A stretch of DNA of 43,683 bases from an uncultured Acidobacteriia bacterium (GCA_903825445.1 CAIKAS010000058.1:1-43683); one strand, 5' to 3'; counted from the first letter of the stretch, positions 25,297 to 34,200 are shown. Program-made: numbers and translations. The notes: generated by a model not told the origin, from the letters alone.

Positions 25297-26442
25297 CTAC
25301 TCGACTTTGAGTTCGACCCAACCCGGCAACGTCGCAGGCTTGTTCTTCAGGAAGATCACTCGGCGCGTCTTCGGGAAGGGAAGTCCGGATTTGATGGCAC
25401 GCTCGTAGTACGGCAGCATGCCCAGCACTTTGCGGTGCTCCGCTTCGTCCATGCCGATCGCCGCCGACTTGCTCAGAAAGCCTGCGCCCCAGCCGATCGC
25501 CAGCAGGCAAGATCCGTTGTTACGTGCCGCTTCGAGCCGCTTCTGCAACTCAGACACGGATGCCCGGAGAGCTTCCAGTCCGGTCCACTCGGCATAGCGT
25601 GCGTGGAGTTCGAGCTGTTTCGTGGCGTACTGATTGGCCGCGTCCAGCAAGGTTTCGTGCGTGACCGGCTTGTTCCAGCGTAGCGACTTGCGCACTTCTT
25701 CGCCATTCAGGAACGCGTTCTCGCGCCAGTCGCCTTCGAAGACCACACCGGGCGACGCCATCTCGGCAAAAGTCGGCGTGGCGTCATCGGGGCGCTTGCC
25801 ATCGGCGTTGCGGCCCGCTTGTTTCCAGCCGAGTGAATACTGATCCGCACCTTTGGAGACGAGAGTGGAGAGACGCAGCATATACACGCGGAAAGCGTCC
25901 CGCGTCGTGTGCGCGGAGTCCGTGATGGATACCGCGCGCATACGGTCCGAACCGCCCGAACCCACGGTCTGCTGTTCGAAATGTTCGGCAGGGCGGCGCG
26001 GCGAGCGTTCGCCTGTCATCTGATTAGCGATGTCGCGGATGGCGCTCGGCTTCGCGTGGGCAAAAACGGATGCGGTTCGCAGCGCGCCTTTGATGGCCGC
26101 GCCGGGAAGAAATGGACCGTTCCCGTTCGCCGCGAATCCGGCGATATGAAGGCTCTCGATGGGCGCGTTGTTCCAGTGCTGCGTGCACGACGCATCTTCA
26201 AACGGAATGCGGCGTCCGGCGAAGTTCTGCGCGAACCCCCCCCATTCGGCAAAATTCAGAGTGGTCGCCTTGCGGAGCTGCGTGAGATAGCCCTCGAGGC
26301 GCGGACCTTTCGAGAGCAAGCGGAAGATGCGGGTCTGGTCGAGGACATTGACCTGATCGCGCCACACCATGTAGTCGATGGGCGAGAGCTTGGTGCCGTC
26401 GCCGACGAGTGTGGGCGTGAGGACGGTGACGCGGTACTTCAT
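25297..26442 (-). CDS. csm5: type III-A CRISPR RAMP protein Csm5
   Basis: RAMP-fold subunit (Cas7-like cap) of a type III-A effector, 381 residues. It opens with YRVTVLTPTLVGDGTKLSPI, the Csm5 start in which a first RAMP strand precedes a Gly-rich turn, followed by DYMVWRDQVNVLDQTRIFRLL. The RAMP insertion GNGPFLPGAAIKGALRTASV is diagnostic. In known complexes Csm5 caps the 3' side of the crRNA filament and helps recruit crRNA-maturation nucleases. Its start overlaps csm4's stop by four bases. A run of eight G (minus strand, about 26236-26243) lies in the Glu-Trp-Gly-Gly-Phe stretch and could be slippage-prone. Confidence 0.85.
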   Translation of the reverse strand: MKYRVTVLTPTLVGDGTKLSPIDYMVWRDQVNVLDQTRIFRLLSKGPRLEGYLTQLRKATTLNFAEWGGFAQNFAGRRIPFEDASCTQHWNNAPIESLHIAGFAANGNGPFLPGAAIKGALRTASVFAHAKPSAIRDIANQMTGERSPRRPAEHFEQQTVGSGGSDRMRAVSITDSAHTTRDAFRVYMLRLSTLVSKGADQYSLGWKQAGRNADGKRPDDATPTFAEMASPGVVFEGDWRENAFLNGEEVRKSLRWNKPVTHETLLDAANQYATKQLELHARYAEWTGLEALRASVSELQKRLEAARNNGSCLLAIGWGAGFLSKSAAIGMDEAEHRKVLGMLPYYERAIKSGLPFPKTRRVIFLKNKPATLPGWVELKVE

Positions 26443-27842
26443 TTCTGTTCCTCCGGCGTCGGGTCGGACGGTGGGGCCTCAGGTTCGACCGCCGCTTCGA
26501 ACTCGGCGGGGATAGCGCCTTCGTCGTGGACGGGCGTGTCGCACGGATCGGGCTGCGGCTTGTGATGAACGGCCGCTTCGAACTCGGCGGGGATAGCGAC
26601 TTCGTCGTGGACGGGCGTGTCGTACGGATCGGGCTGCGGCTTGTGATGGACAGCCGCTTCGAACTCAGCGGGGATGGCGATCTCGTCGTGTACCGGCGGG
26701 TCGCACGGATCGGGCTGCGGCTTGTGATGGACCGCCGCTTCGAACTCAGCGGGGATAGCGATCTCGTCGTGAACCGGCGGGTCGCACGGATCGGGCTGCG
26801 GATTGTGATGGACCGCCGCTTCGAACTCAGCGGGGATAGCGATTTCGTCGTGAATCGGCGCGGGCGTTGGAGCCTGGCGCATCACCGGTTCCGGCGGCGC
26901 GGGGACAGCTAGCGCGAAGCCGGCACGATACACGGGATGCGGGAAACCATCCGGCGCAACATCGACTGCACGACCTCGGAGCGACGGTGCGTACAGGACC
27001 GAACCTTCTTCTATAACCCGAACCTGTTTCTTGGGAGCAACACCGGAGTGGCTGTCAGTCCAGCCGCCGCGTTGCGTCGCTCCGTATTCGCCGCGAGTCC
27101 AATCGACGGCATCGGTCGCATTGGGCGAATACATCGAGAGCAGCCACCAGGCGTTCTCGTCACTACTTGTTTCGGGAGCTTTCGGGAACAGAGAAGACGC
27201 GTCGGAGAACTCCGGCGCGGCCGCGCGACCCCAGCCGCGCGAACGCTCGCCGCCAAAACCGGAATCGGCCAGCAGGCGAAGAGCGGATTTTACGCGCGAT
27301 TCCCAGACGTCGTCAGAAGCCGAGAAAACACCCCACCATCCGGCGTTGGACGCAAATTCGAGACACGCGATCCGGTGCGGGTCAGCGACTCCTGTCAGCC
27401 GGTCAACGGCTGCAGAGGTGCGGACTACGATCTTCACCGGCGTGCCCGAGCCTGTGTTGAAGAGGCAGCCGGTTTCGCCGTCGATCGTCCAGCGGGACTC
27501 ATCCACGATGCCGTTTCGAACAACATCCAGCGGAATCAGCTTCGCGGCTTCCGTGTAGAGCCTGCCAGGATTTGCGGGCGGCCACCAGGACTTCGGCGGT
27601 GCGACCAGGCGCGTCCTGCCGATGAACGGAAACAGAGAACTGAAAACTACGGCGGGTGCTGATTCGCTCTGAGCTGTCGCCACCAGCCACTCTTCGAGCC
27701 AGCCGAGCGTTTTCATGGCGTGCGTGATCGCGGAATACAGCGCGTCGCTGTGGTACACCACATCCACGCGCTCGCGGTCTCCCGCGCCATGTCCCACACG
27801 CCACGGGGTGGTGGGTCTCAGTCTGACTTCGATCAGTTTCAT
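26439..27842 (-). CDS. csm4: type III-A CRISPR RAMP protein Csm4 with tandem-repeat C-terminal tail
   Basis: Cas5-like RAMP that binds the crRNA 5' tag and contacts Cas10. Residues 1-320 form the normal protein: MKLIEVRLRPTTPWRVGHGA, SDALYSAITHAMKTLGWLEE and the Gly-rich loop SGFGGERSRGWGRA. Typical Csm4 ends near 300 residues; this one has 467. From residue 330, a 27-residue acidic/Pro-rich unit (HDEIAIPAEFEAAV then HHKPQPDPCDPP) repeats four times and a half, followed by a Pro/Glu-rich end. The tail is probably disordered and exposed. The gene lies two bases after csm3 and overlaps csm5 by four bases. I know of no described function for such a tail. Confidence 0.83.
   Translation of the reverse strand: MKLIEVRLRPTTPWRVGHGAGDRERVDVVYHSDALYSAITHAMKTLGWLEEWLVATAQSESAPAVVFSSLFPFIGRTRLVAPPKSWWPPANPGRLYTEAAKLIPLDVVRNGIVDESRWTIDGETGCLFNTGSGTPVKIVVRTSAAVDRLTGVADPHRIACLEFASNAGWWGVFSASDDVWESRVKSALRLLADSGFGGERSRGWGRAAAPEFSDASSLFPKAPETSSDENAWWLLSMYSPNATDAVDWTRGEYGATQRGGWTDSHSGVAPKKQVRVIEEGSVLYAPSLRGRAVDVAPDGFPHPVYRAGFALAVPAPPEPVMRQAPTPAPIHDEIAIPAEFEAAVHHNPQPDPCDPPVHDEIAIPAEFEAAVHHKPQPDPCDPPVHDEIAIPAEFEAAVHHKPQPDPYDTPVHDEVAIPAEFEAAVHHKPQPDPCDTPVHDEGAIPAEFEAAVEPEAPPSDPTPEEQK
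26487..26855 (-). repeat. 81-bp in-frame tandem repeat in csm4 (four and a half copies)
   Basis: The stretch complementary to TTCGAACTCAGCGGGGATAG recurs at 26496, 26577, 26658, 26739 and 26820, exactly 81 bases apart, nearly identical at DNA level. It codes for the 27-residue repeats of the Csm4 tail. Since the repeats are in-frame and have near-identical interiors, this is not a CRISPR array. Confidence 0.95.
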
Positions 27843-27844
27843 TT

Positions 27845-28681
27845 TCAGGCAGCGACCAGTGAGTCGCTAACCTCCGCAACCTTGCCGCGCAGACCGGCCA
27901 CATCGGCGCCGGAGGCGATTTCGCGTTCATCCGCGCCGCTGGCATAGTAGTCGCGTCCGCGCCAGGTGAGCTTCAGATTGTCGAAACTGACGCGACCGTT
28001 GCCGCGCGAACCGCCGCCGCCGAGGGCATCGTCCTGCAGCAGTGCGAGACCCTGCACGAGCAGGGCGGGGAGGACGGCGTCTTCAGCACATAGCAGATCA
28101 AGCACCATGCGGATCCGGAAACGAGCGCCGGCGGGTACACGTTCGAGCGTACGCGGATTGGCCTGTGAGGTGATGCGGTCGATGGCGTTCTCGCTCTTGA
28201 CTTCTGTGAGTTCGTCATCGAGATTTTCGCGCATTTGTGGCGTGATGCTGCCAGCGATGAGCGGGGCATCGAAAACACTGAGGCGTGCGGGCGTGGCGTG
28301 CACGGCGCCTTCCTCGGCGCCACCGGAGGCTTTATCCATGCGGCCCGGGCTGCGGCCGAAGAGGATGCAGATTTCGTCGTCCGGGCGGTCGCTCTGGTGG
28401 ATGCGAACTTCCTGGCCCTTGCGCTTCGAGATGTAGACGAGTTCGGAAGGCACGGCCAGGCCAGTGGCCTGTTCGAGCAGCGAGCGGATGCGGCCGCGCA
28501 GCGAACTGCCGGGCACATAGGGGCGGCCCTGTGCATCCTTCACGACGGGGTTATCCGCGCCGCCGATTTCAAGCGAGCCCTTGCCCGCGCCGACATGCAG
28601 ACCGGATTCGCAAAGCATCTCGCCTTCGAGGATCAGCTTGCCGATCAGCTTCAATTCCGTTTGTGTGGTGTGCGCACTCAT
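27845..28681 (-). CDS. csm3: type III-A CRISPR RAMP protein Csm3
   Basis: Backbone Cas7 subunit that polymerises along crRNA and, in studied systems, cuts target RNA every six bases. 278 residues, slightly longer than the usual 220. It starts LKLIGKLILEGEMLCESGLH, then VGAGKGSLEIGGADNPVVKD, then GRPYVPGSSLRGRIRSLLEQ, then ENAIDRIT and the Gly-rich GGGGSRGNGRVSF loop. In S. thermophilus and S. epidermidis Csm3 the catalytic Asp32/33 sits in GGSDxFxxIG; here that position appears to be Lys34, with Glu38 nearby. A ribosome site (AAGGAA) precedes the ATG. The gene is two bases upstream of csm4. Confidence 0.92.
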   Translation of the reverse strand: MSAHTTQTELKLIGKLILEGEMLCESGLHVGAGKGSLEIGGADNPVVKDAQGRPYVPGSSLRGRIRSLLEQATGLAVPSELVYISKRKGQEVRIHQSDRPDDEICILFGRSPGRMDKASGGAEEGAVHATPARLSVFDAPLIAGSITPQMRENLDDELTEVKSENAIDRITSQANPRTLERVPAGARFRIRMVLDLLCAEDAVLPALLVQGLALLQDDALGGGGSRGNGRVSFDNLKLTWRGRDYYASGADEREIASGADVAGLRGKVAEVSDSLVAA

Positions 28682-28737
28682 GGTCGTATTCCTTAATTAC
28701 TTGTTATAGGCGGCGACTGGCGATTCGTTGTAAGCGT

Positions 28738-29436
28738 CTATTCGTTGTATGCAACGATCGCTTCAAACAAATCGCGAAACCGTTCGTAGCCGCGCGCTTC
28801 ATTCTTTCGCGTGACCTGCAGGAGCAGGCGCTCGATCTGATCCAGACTGCGCAGACCGTGTCGCGCGATTGTGTATGCCAACCGGGCGCGCAGCATCACG
28901 AACTCATGCTGGCGCTCGTTCTCCGGAGCGCGGGTTGCCCGGCGCACGGAGTTGTAGAGGCGGCGCAGCGTGCTGCGGGTACCAGAATCCATATCGCGGA
29001 TGCGGACGACGACAGCGTGAGCCTGGTTATCGAGATAAAGACTGTCGTTGATGAGTTTGTCGAGGTCGATATCCTGGGGGAAATCGAAGCGTCCGCCGCC
29101 GGGGCGTGGACCGCGATCACCGCGTTCGCCTCTGTCACCGCCGGGCCGTCCTTCGGGACGACTACCACCTGGACGACCTTCCGGTCTGCCACCTTCGCGG
29201 GGTGCGCCTTCACGCTTGCCACCTTCACGCGGCGCGCCTTCGCGCTTGTCGCCCGGTCTGCCGCCCTGGCCAGTCGGACGGCCGCCTTCACGCGGAGGCC
29301 GAGCCTCGCGGGGCGGACGTTCGGAATGCGTCGCCGCGGGCGTGGTTGCCGGGCCGAGCGGTTTATTCGCGATGTGTGCTGCCAACTGTGCCGCTAAATC
29401 CGAAACGGGCGGTGTTGTGGACTGTTCGTCAGCCAT
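28738..29436 (-). CDS. csm2: type III-A CRISPR small subunit Csm2 with long Arg/Gly-rich N-terminal extension
   Basis: The last 115 residues (from FDFPQDIDLDKLINDSLYLD) form a helical bundle matching Csm2/Cas11, the small subunit that lines the target-RNA groove: STLRRLYNSVRRATRA, RLAYTIARHGLRSLDQIERL and the final YERFRDLFEAIVAY. Normal Csm2 is about 110-160 residues, here 232. Residues 29-116 are an added low-complexity region of Arg, Gly, Pro and Glu with repeats (KREGAPREGG twice, EGRPGGSRPEGRPGG). This RGG-like composition is typical of disordered RNA-binding or condensate-forming segments. The gene lies 28 bases after cas10 and 56 before csm3. Confidence 0.82.
   Translation of the reverse strand: MADEQSTTPPVSDLAAQLAAHIANKPLGPATTPAATHSERPPREARPPREGGRPTGQGGRPGDKREGAPREGGKREGAPREGGRPEGRPGGSRPEGRPGGDRGERGDRGPRPGGGRFDFPQDIDLDKLINDSLYLDNQAHAVVVRIRDMDSGTRSTLRRLYNSVRRATRAPENERQHEFVMLRARLAYTIARHGLRSLDQIERLLLQVTRKNEARGYERFRDLFEAIVAYNE
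29089..29352 (-). other. low-complexity Arg/Gly/Pro-rich region of csm2
   Basis: Codes for Csm2 residues 29-116 with imperfect short repeats. Includes a duplicated 30-base unit (KREGAPREGG) and repeated EGRPGG. The region is strongly net positive around scattered Glu and Asp, with almost no hydrophobic residues. Confidence 0.85.
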
Positions 29437-29464
29437 AAGTTTTCTCTCTTTTAAACCGGTTACG

Positions 29465-30901
29465 TTAGTCTTCCAGCAGGCGGGCCCATTCGAGGGCGAC
29501 CAGACCTTCCGGTTTCAATCTTAGTTTGCCGCGTGATTTGCGGCCCGTCATTTCCTTCATCAGATTCGCCTTCAGCTTCTGGAACTCGCGTTCGCGGCGG
29601 TTGGTGGCCCCGGCGAAGCGGCGTTGAAAACGGGCGGCGCGATCCATCAGGCGATCGTCACCCGTACCATCGGGATCGGGCGATTCTACCTTGCGATACA
29701 GATTTCGTAACTGCGCCAGGAAGTGGCGGCCACCGCGGAACTCTTCGTTGAGTTGCACGAGCGCTTCCTTCAACTCGGCGGCATCCTTCCACTGCTTCCA
29801 TTCGAGGACATGATCGAGGATGTAGAAACAATCCTTATCGCTCGACTTCGCCACCGACAAATCGCGGGTGCTGGCTTCCCAGACGCGGGCGAGAGTAGTT
29901 GCCGGCTCGGCGAGCGTCAGGGCCATGGTCATGGTCTTGGCTTCCGCGCCAGGCAGGTCTTTCAGGTTCTCTTCGGCGAAGCGCGCGAAGACGCGTTCCA
30001 GTTCGCGGGCGAATCCGGCGAGCGCGTCCCAGGAACCGAAGAGTGCGAAATCGGCGCTGCCCGCCTGGAGCACGGTGACGCGGCGGAAATAATCGGCGTG
30101 CGAGCAGAGCAGTTCGATTTCGCCAGCGAGGAACTGCTGGTAAGTCATCGACAGGCTGACGTGTTCTTCCACGCTGGATGCGCGGCGGATGCGGTTGCCG
30201 TAGTCGTCAATCTCTCCGCGCAGAACGCCCCAGAGTTTGGCGCCGGTGGATCGCAGGGCGAGTTCCTTGGGAGTCGCGGGGATGTCGCCATTGCGGGCGG
30301 CGTGGCGCGCCATGGAAATGCTGGCGAGCGAGGCGTGTCCAGTGAGGTCCCAGCGCAAGAGGGCCGGATCGGCATCAGCCTCAGGGACTGCGATGAGGGC
30401 CGGAAAATCGAAACTAAAGGCGACTGAGGCCGCGTCGCGCAGGTTGCGCGGGATGCGGTCGGTTGCCGATGAGGCTGCGGGGATCGGATCGAAGAAGCCT
30501 TCGGCGGAAACGGTGGGGCGCAGACTGGCGCGGAGACCTTCGCTCAGGCGCTTGCGGACGACGGTCCAGTCACCGAGATTTTCGGTGGTGCTCCAGACGA
30601 TTCGGACGAGGCCGAGCGTTGCTTCACTGAGGATGGCGTTGGCGCGGGTGAGGAATTCCGAGGCCTGGTCGGCACGTTCCTGGTCGGGAAGAATGGCTAG
30701 AAAACGACCACCGCCGGAGGAGCCGAGCAGCAGCGGGGGAAGCTGAAGCGAGGCGAGCAGGGCGCGCGGGAGCACTTCACCGAGCAGGTTAAGCCAGGTG
30801 AGGCGTGCTTCGAACGCACGATTGTCGCGATCGGCAGGGGCCGCGAGCAGAAAATCTTCCGTGCCCACGAGCCTGCCTTGCACCAGTATTTGCGCTGACA
30901 T
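29465..30901 (-). CDS. cas10: reduced Cas10/Csm1 with degenerate palm motif and no HD domain
   Basis: Large subunit of the type III-A complex, about 478 residues against 750-850 for typical Csm1. A Palm-1-like part has LLLGSSGGGRFLAILPDQ at about 57-74. The second palm has KLWGVLRGEIDDYGNRIRRA (EID 230-232 where active enzymes have DxD). The GGDD position reads AGSADFALFGSW (GSAD, 281-284). The C-terminal helical part (390-478) matches the Cas10 D4 domain. No HD nuclease motif precedes the palm and no zinc-binding CxxC pairs are seen. DNase and cyclic-oligoadenylate synthase activities are therefore predicted lost. The ATG at 30901, with AAGG seven bases upstream, is chosen over one 18 codons earlier. 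First gene of the operon. Confidence 0.85.
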   Translation of the reverse strand: MSAQILVQGRLVGTEDFLLAAPADRDNRAFEARLTWLNLLGEVLPRALLASLQLPPLLLGSSGGGRFLAILPDQERADQASEFLTRANAILSEATLGLVRIVWSTTENLGDWTVVRKRLSEGLRASLRPTVSAEGFFDPIPAASSATDRIPRNLRDAASVAFSFDFPALIAVPEADADPALLRWDLTGHASLASISMARHAARNGDIPATPKELALRSTGAKLWGVLRGEIDDYGNRIRRASSVEEHVSLSMTYQQFLAGEIELLCSHADYFRRVTVLQAGSADFALFGSWDALAGFARELERVFARFAEENLKDLPGAEAKTMTMALTLAEPATTLARVWEASTRDLSVAKSSDKDCFYILDHVLEWKQWKDAAELKEALVQLNEEFRGGRHFLAQLRNLYRKVESPDPDGTGDDRLMDRAARFQRRFAGATNRREREFQKLKANLMKEMTGRKSRGKLRLKPEGLVALEWARLLED

Positions 30902-31254
30902 TGCGAGACCTTTCGTTAGGCTATCATGCGTGAAAACCTTTGGCCACGGATGCACACGGATGCACGCGGATCAAAGACGCCGATGCGAAGCCGGTTTAGG
31001 GGGCTGGTGAAGCCATTTAGGCGGGTTTTTGAGGGGTAAAGTGGGTTCACAATTTGGTCCCAAACGTTTGTTTGCTGAGAGATACGTGGGTTCGGGTGGC
31101 ACAGGACGTTGTTCTTTGGATTCGGTGGCCTCATGTTGTCTCCGGTTTCAAGATAGCGCGCCTGTGCGGGGAATCGGGTTGTTTAGTGGGGTGAGGCAGG
31201 GGTAAGTGGATGAGGGGGATTGATTTAGGGATATTTTTTCGGGGTGTGACTGAC
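30902..31254. other. intergenic region upstream of the csm operon
   Basis: 353 bases between the SBBP-protein stop and cas10, both on the minus strand. It contains one copy of a dispersed repeat. No CRISPR repeats, no clear promoter boxes and no terminator hairpin were seen. The plus strand is markedly G-rich near 31020-31250. Confidence 0.6.
30943..30976. repeat. dispersed intergenic repeat, copy 1
   Basis: GCCACGGATGCACACGGATG followed by CACGCGGATC is built of repeated CGGATGCAC steps. Near-identical elements occur at 42394 and 43539 in this window. Such CGGATGCAC elements are common between genes in many bacteria. Confidence 0.6.
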
Positions 31255-34200
31255 CTATTGGATGGTGATGGTTACGGCGTTACTGGTGGCGGTTGCTCCG
31301 GTGGTTGGATCGGTCGCGGTCAGGACGATGGGCACGGCGGTTCCGGGGGCTGCTCCGGTGGGGACCTGGACGTTGACCTGATAGAGGCCGGCGAAGGTCG
31401 GGGTGAGGCCGGCGAAGAATACTGTGGAGGGGACGCCTCCTATTGTTGCGGTGACGGTGGAGGTTGTCGAGTAGATGAGGGTGGTGGGGGCGGCGGCTCC
31501 GTCGGTTGGTTCGGTTTCTCCGTTGGGGCCTGTGAGTGCTCCGAGGCCGGTGGCGTAGATGACCAGATAGTCGCCTGCGTGCGCGGGGTTGGTCGAGGTG
31601 ATGAGTGATCCGGTGATGGCGTTGGTGACGATGCCGGCTCCGGAACCGGAGGTGTTGACTGTGTAGGCTCCGGGCTGGAGTTCGGTTACTGTCAGAGCCA
31701 CGGGGACGGATTGGGCGGCGCCTCGGACTACCACGAGGGGGTAGGTTGCGTTGGGCACGATGCCTTCGGGGACCAGCGCGTTGACTTGTCCTGCGCTGGC
31801 GTAGAGAAGTGGCATGGGGATGCCGCCGAGCAGCAGTTGAGTGCCGTTGAGAGTGGTCGGCAGGGGTAGGGAACTGGCGGCGGGGCTGCCGGTTCCTGCG
31901 AGTCCAGTGCCGTAGATCGCGATGTAGCTGAGGGGCGATACCACTCCGGGGATGGCTTGGCCGGCGCTGGCGGCGTTGGCGATTCCTGTCGGTTGCGGGG
32001 CGGCGTTCGCATTGGCGGCGTTGACGCTGACGGTTACGGTGCTGAGCGCGGAGAGTGATGCGTTGTTAGTGAGTCCGTTTTCAGAAGCTACGACCTGGAG
32101 AGTCACGGAGGTCGCGGCGTTGGCGGGCACCCAGGTGGCTTCCCAGATGCCGGAGCCGGTGTCGTTGAGGGCGATGCCGGAATCGGCGCTGCTGAAAGTG
32201 ATGTGAACGGAACCACCGTTGGCGGCTGTTACTGGGTTGCCGCAATCGTCGATGACCTGAGCCTGCACGGTGGTGGCCGAGGCTACCTGTTCGGCAGTGT
32301 TGCCGAGGGGTTGGCGGAAGATCGGGATGAGGAAGCTGGGCTTGCCGCTGGGGCAGGTGGAGAGACTGGCCATGGGTCGAAGGTCGGTGCGGGCGCTGCC
32401 GGTCAGGCCGTTGAGCACGAGGACTACTACCTGTATGGTTTGCGAGGTGCCGTCACCGAAGGAGAGGGTGACGGAGCCGGACTGAATGCCTGAGGTGAGG
32501 CTGGCGAGGCTGGCCTGGATTGCGATGGAGTTGGAGCCGGGGTTGAGAGTGCCACTGGCGGGGCTGGCGGCGAGCCAGGAAGTTCCACTTGTGGCGGTGA
32601 ACGGGCTGGCGGAGTAGGTGATGCCGGATGCGGTCGGGTTGTAGAGCGTCACCGATTGCGATGCGGGTGTGGAAGATCCGGCGATACCTACGAAGGCCAC
32701 GCCTCCGGTGGAGACGGAGATTCCCGGCGGGGCGGCTGCGGGAAGAATGTTGAGAACGACGGAGACCGATTGAGGGCTGTTCACGGCGTTATTGGCGAGG
32801 AAGCTGATGGAGCCATAGTATTGTCCGGCGGCGAGGCTGGAGAGTACTGATGCGTTCGTTGAAATGGAGAGCTCGGTTCCGGCTGCGCTGCCAAGAGTGC
32901 CAGAGGCTTGCGAGAGTGCGAGCCAGTTGCCACCGGAGGAGGTGGAGATCTGGGTGGTCCATGCGAGCGAGCCTGCGCCGGAGTTGGAGATCTCGACGGT
33001 TTGGGGTTGTGGCGTGCCGCCGCCGGAGACGGCAGTGAGCGAGACGCCGTTTTTCGAGAGCTGGATTTGCGAGGCGGCGGCGGTGACGGTGAGGACGACG
33101 GCGACGTTGGATTGGGCGGAAGAGTTCTGGTCGCTGATGGTGATCTGGCCGTTGTAGACGCCGGGCGAGAGGGTGCTTGGTGTGGCGGTGAAGTTGATGG
33201 ACGCGGGTGATCCTGGGATTGCGGAACCGGTGGCCGATGCGCTTGTGAGATTGAGCCATGCGCTGCCGCTCGAGACCTGAGCTCTGAACTGGAGTGTGCC
33301 GCCGCCGGTGTTGGAAACGTTGATTTGGCCGGTTTGCGGGGAGCCGCCCTGGATGACGGAGATACTTTCCATGGCCGGTGAAACGTTGAGGACGGCTGGG
33401 GCTGCGGGTGTGATCGTAAGCGAGACAGGGACGGGGATGCTGATGGTGGTTCCGGAGGTTATCGTAACTGTTCCGTTGTAAGTGCCTGCTTTGAGGCTGG
33501 CGGTGTTGACGTTGACGGGGATGGAGGCGGGGGTTGTTCCGCCGGTTCCTGCCGTGAGCCAGTTGCCGGTGCTGGAGGCGGTCGCTGTGAACGTTCCTCC
33601 TGTGGGTGTGCTGAAGATGGCGAGGCTTTGCGAAGCGGGCGTTGACGACGCTCCGAGTTGGTAGGCGAAGTTCAGCGCTTGCGGGGCGACGTTGTACTTC
33701 GCGGGCTGAGAGGAGATGTTGAAGGCGATGGGGACGGAAACGATGCCTCCGCCGGCGCTGAAGTTGACAGTGCCACTGTAGGCGCTGCCTGGGGGGATGC
33801 CGGTGGGGTCGGCGGAGATGGTGATGGTGGCGGTGTAGGTGTAGAGGAAGCTGGCGAAAGAGGCCTGGGTCATGGTGCCGGAGCCGGGGGAGACTTTGAG
33901 CCAGCCCTGGCCGGGGTTGGTGTTGAAGTTACTGGCGAAGGTGGGGGCGCCTTGCGTGAACGTGGCGAAACTGAGGGTGACGATTGCCGTGCCGGGTGCT
34001 CCGCCAGTGGAGGCGTTAATGGTGAGGGAAGTGGGGGCGGCGGTGAGCGGGCTGCCTCCACCTACGGAGCCACCGCCGCCGCCACCACCGCCTCCACCGG
34101 TGCTGGCGGCTGGATTGATGGTGAAGGATTGCGTTACCGGGGTTGCGGCGGCGTAGTTGGCGTTGCCGGGTTGGGATGCGGTGATGGTGCAGGTGCCTGA

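Noticed and set aside
26487..26855. 81-bp repeats considered as a CRISPR array
   Set aside because: The whole 81-base unit is conserved, there are no variable spacers, and the repeats are in frame inside csm4.
28723..28749. ATTCGTTGTA occurring twice, 17 bases apart, at the csm2 end
   Set aside because: Only two ten-base copies, one being the csm2 stop region; too little for an att site or array.
31210..34200. Several Gly-rich plus-strand frames opposite the SBBP protein
   Set aside because: They are complements of Pro/Thr/Ala codons; the minus strand holds a single continuous modular protein.
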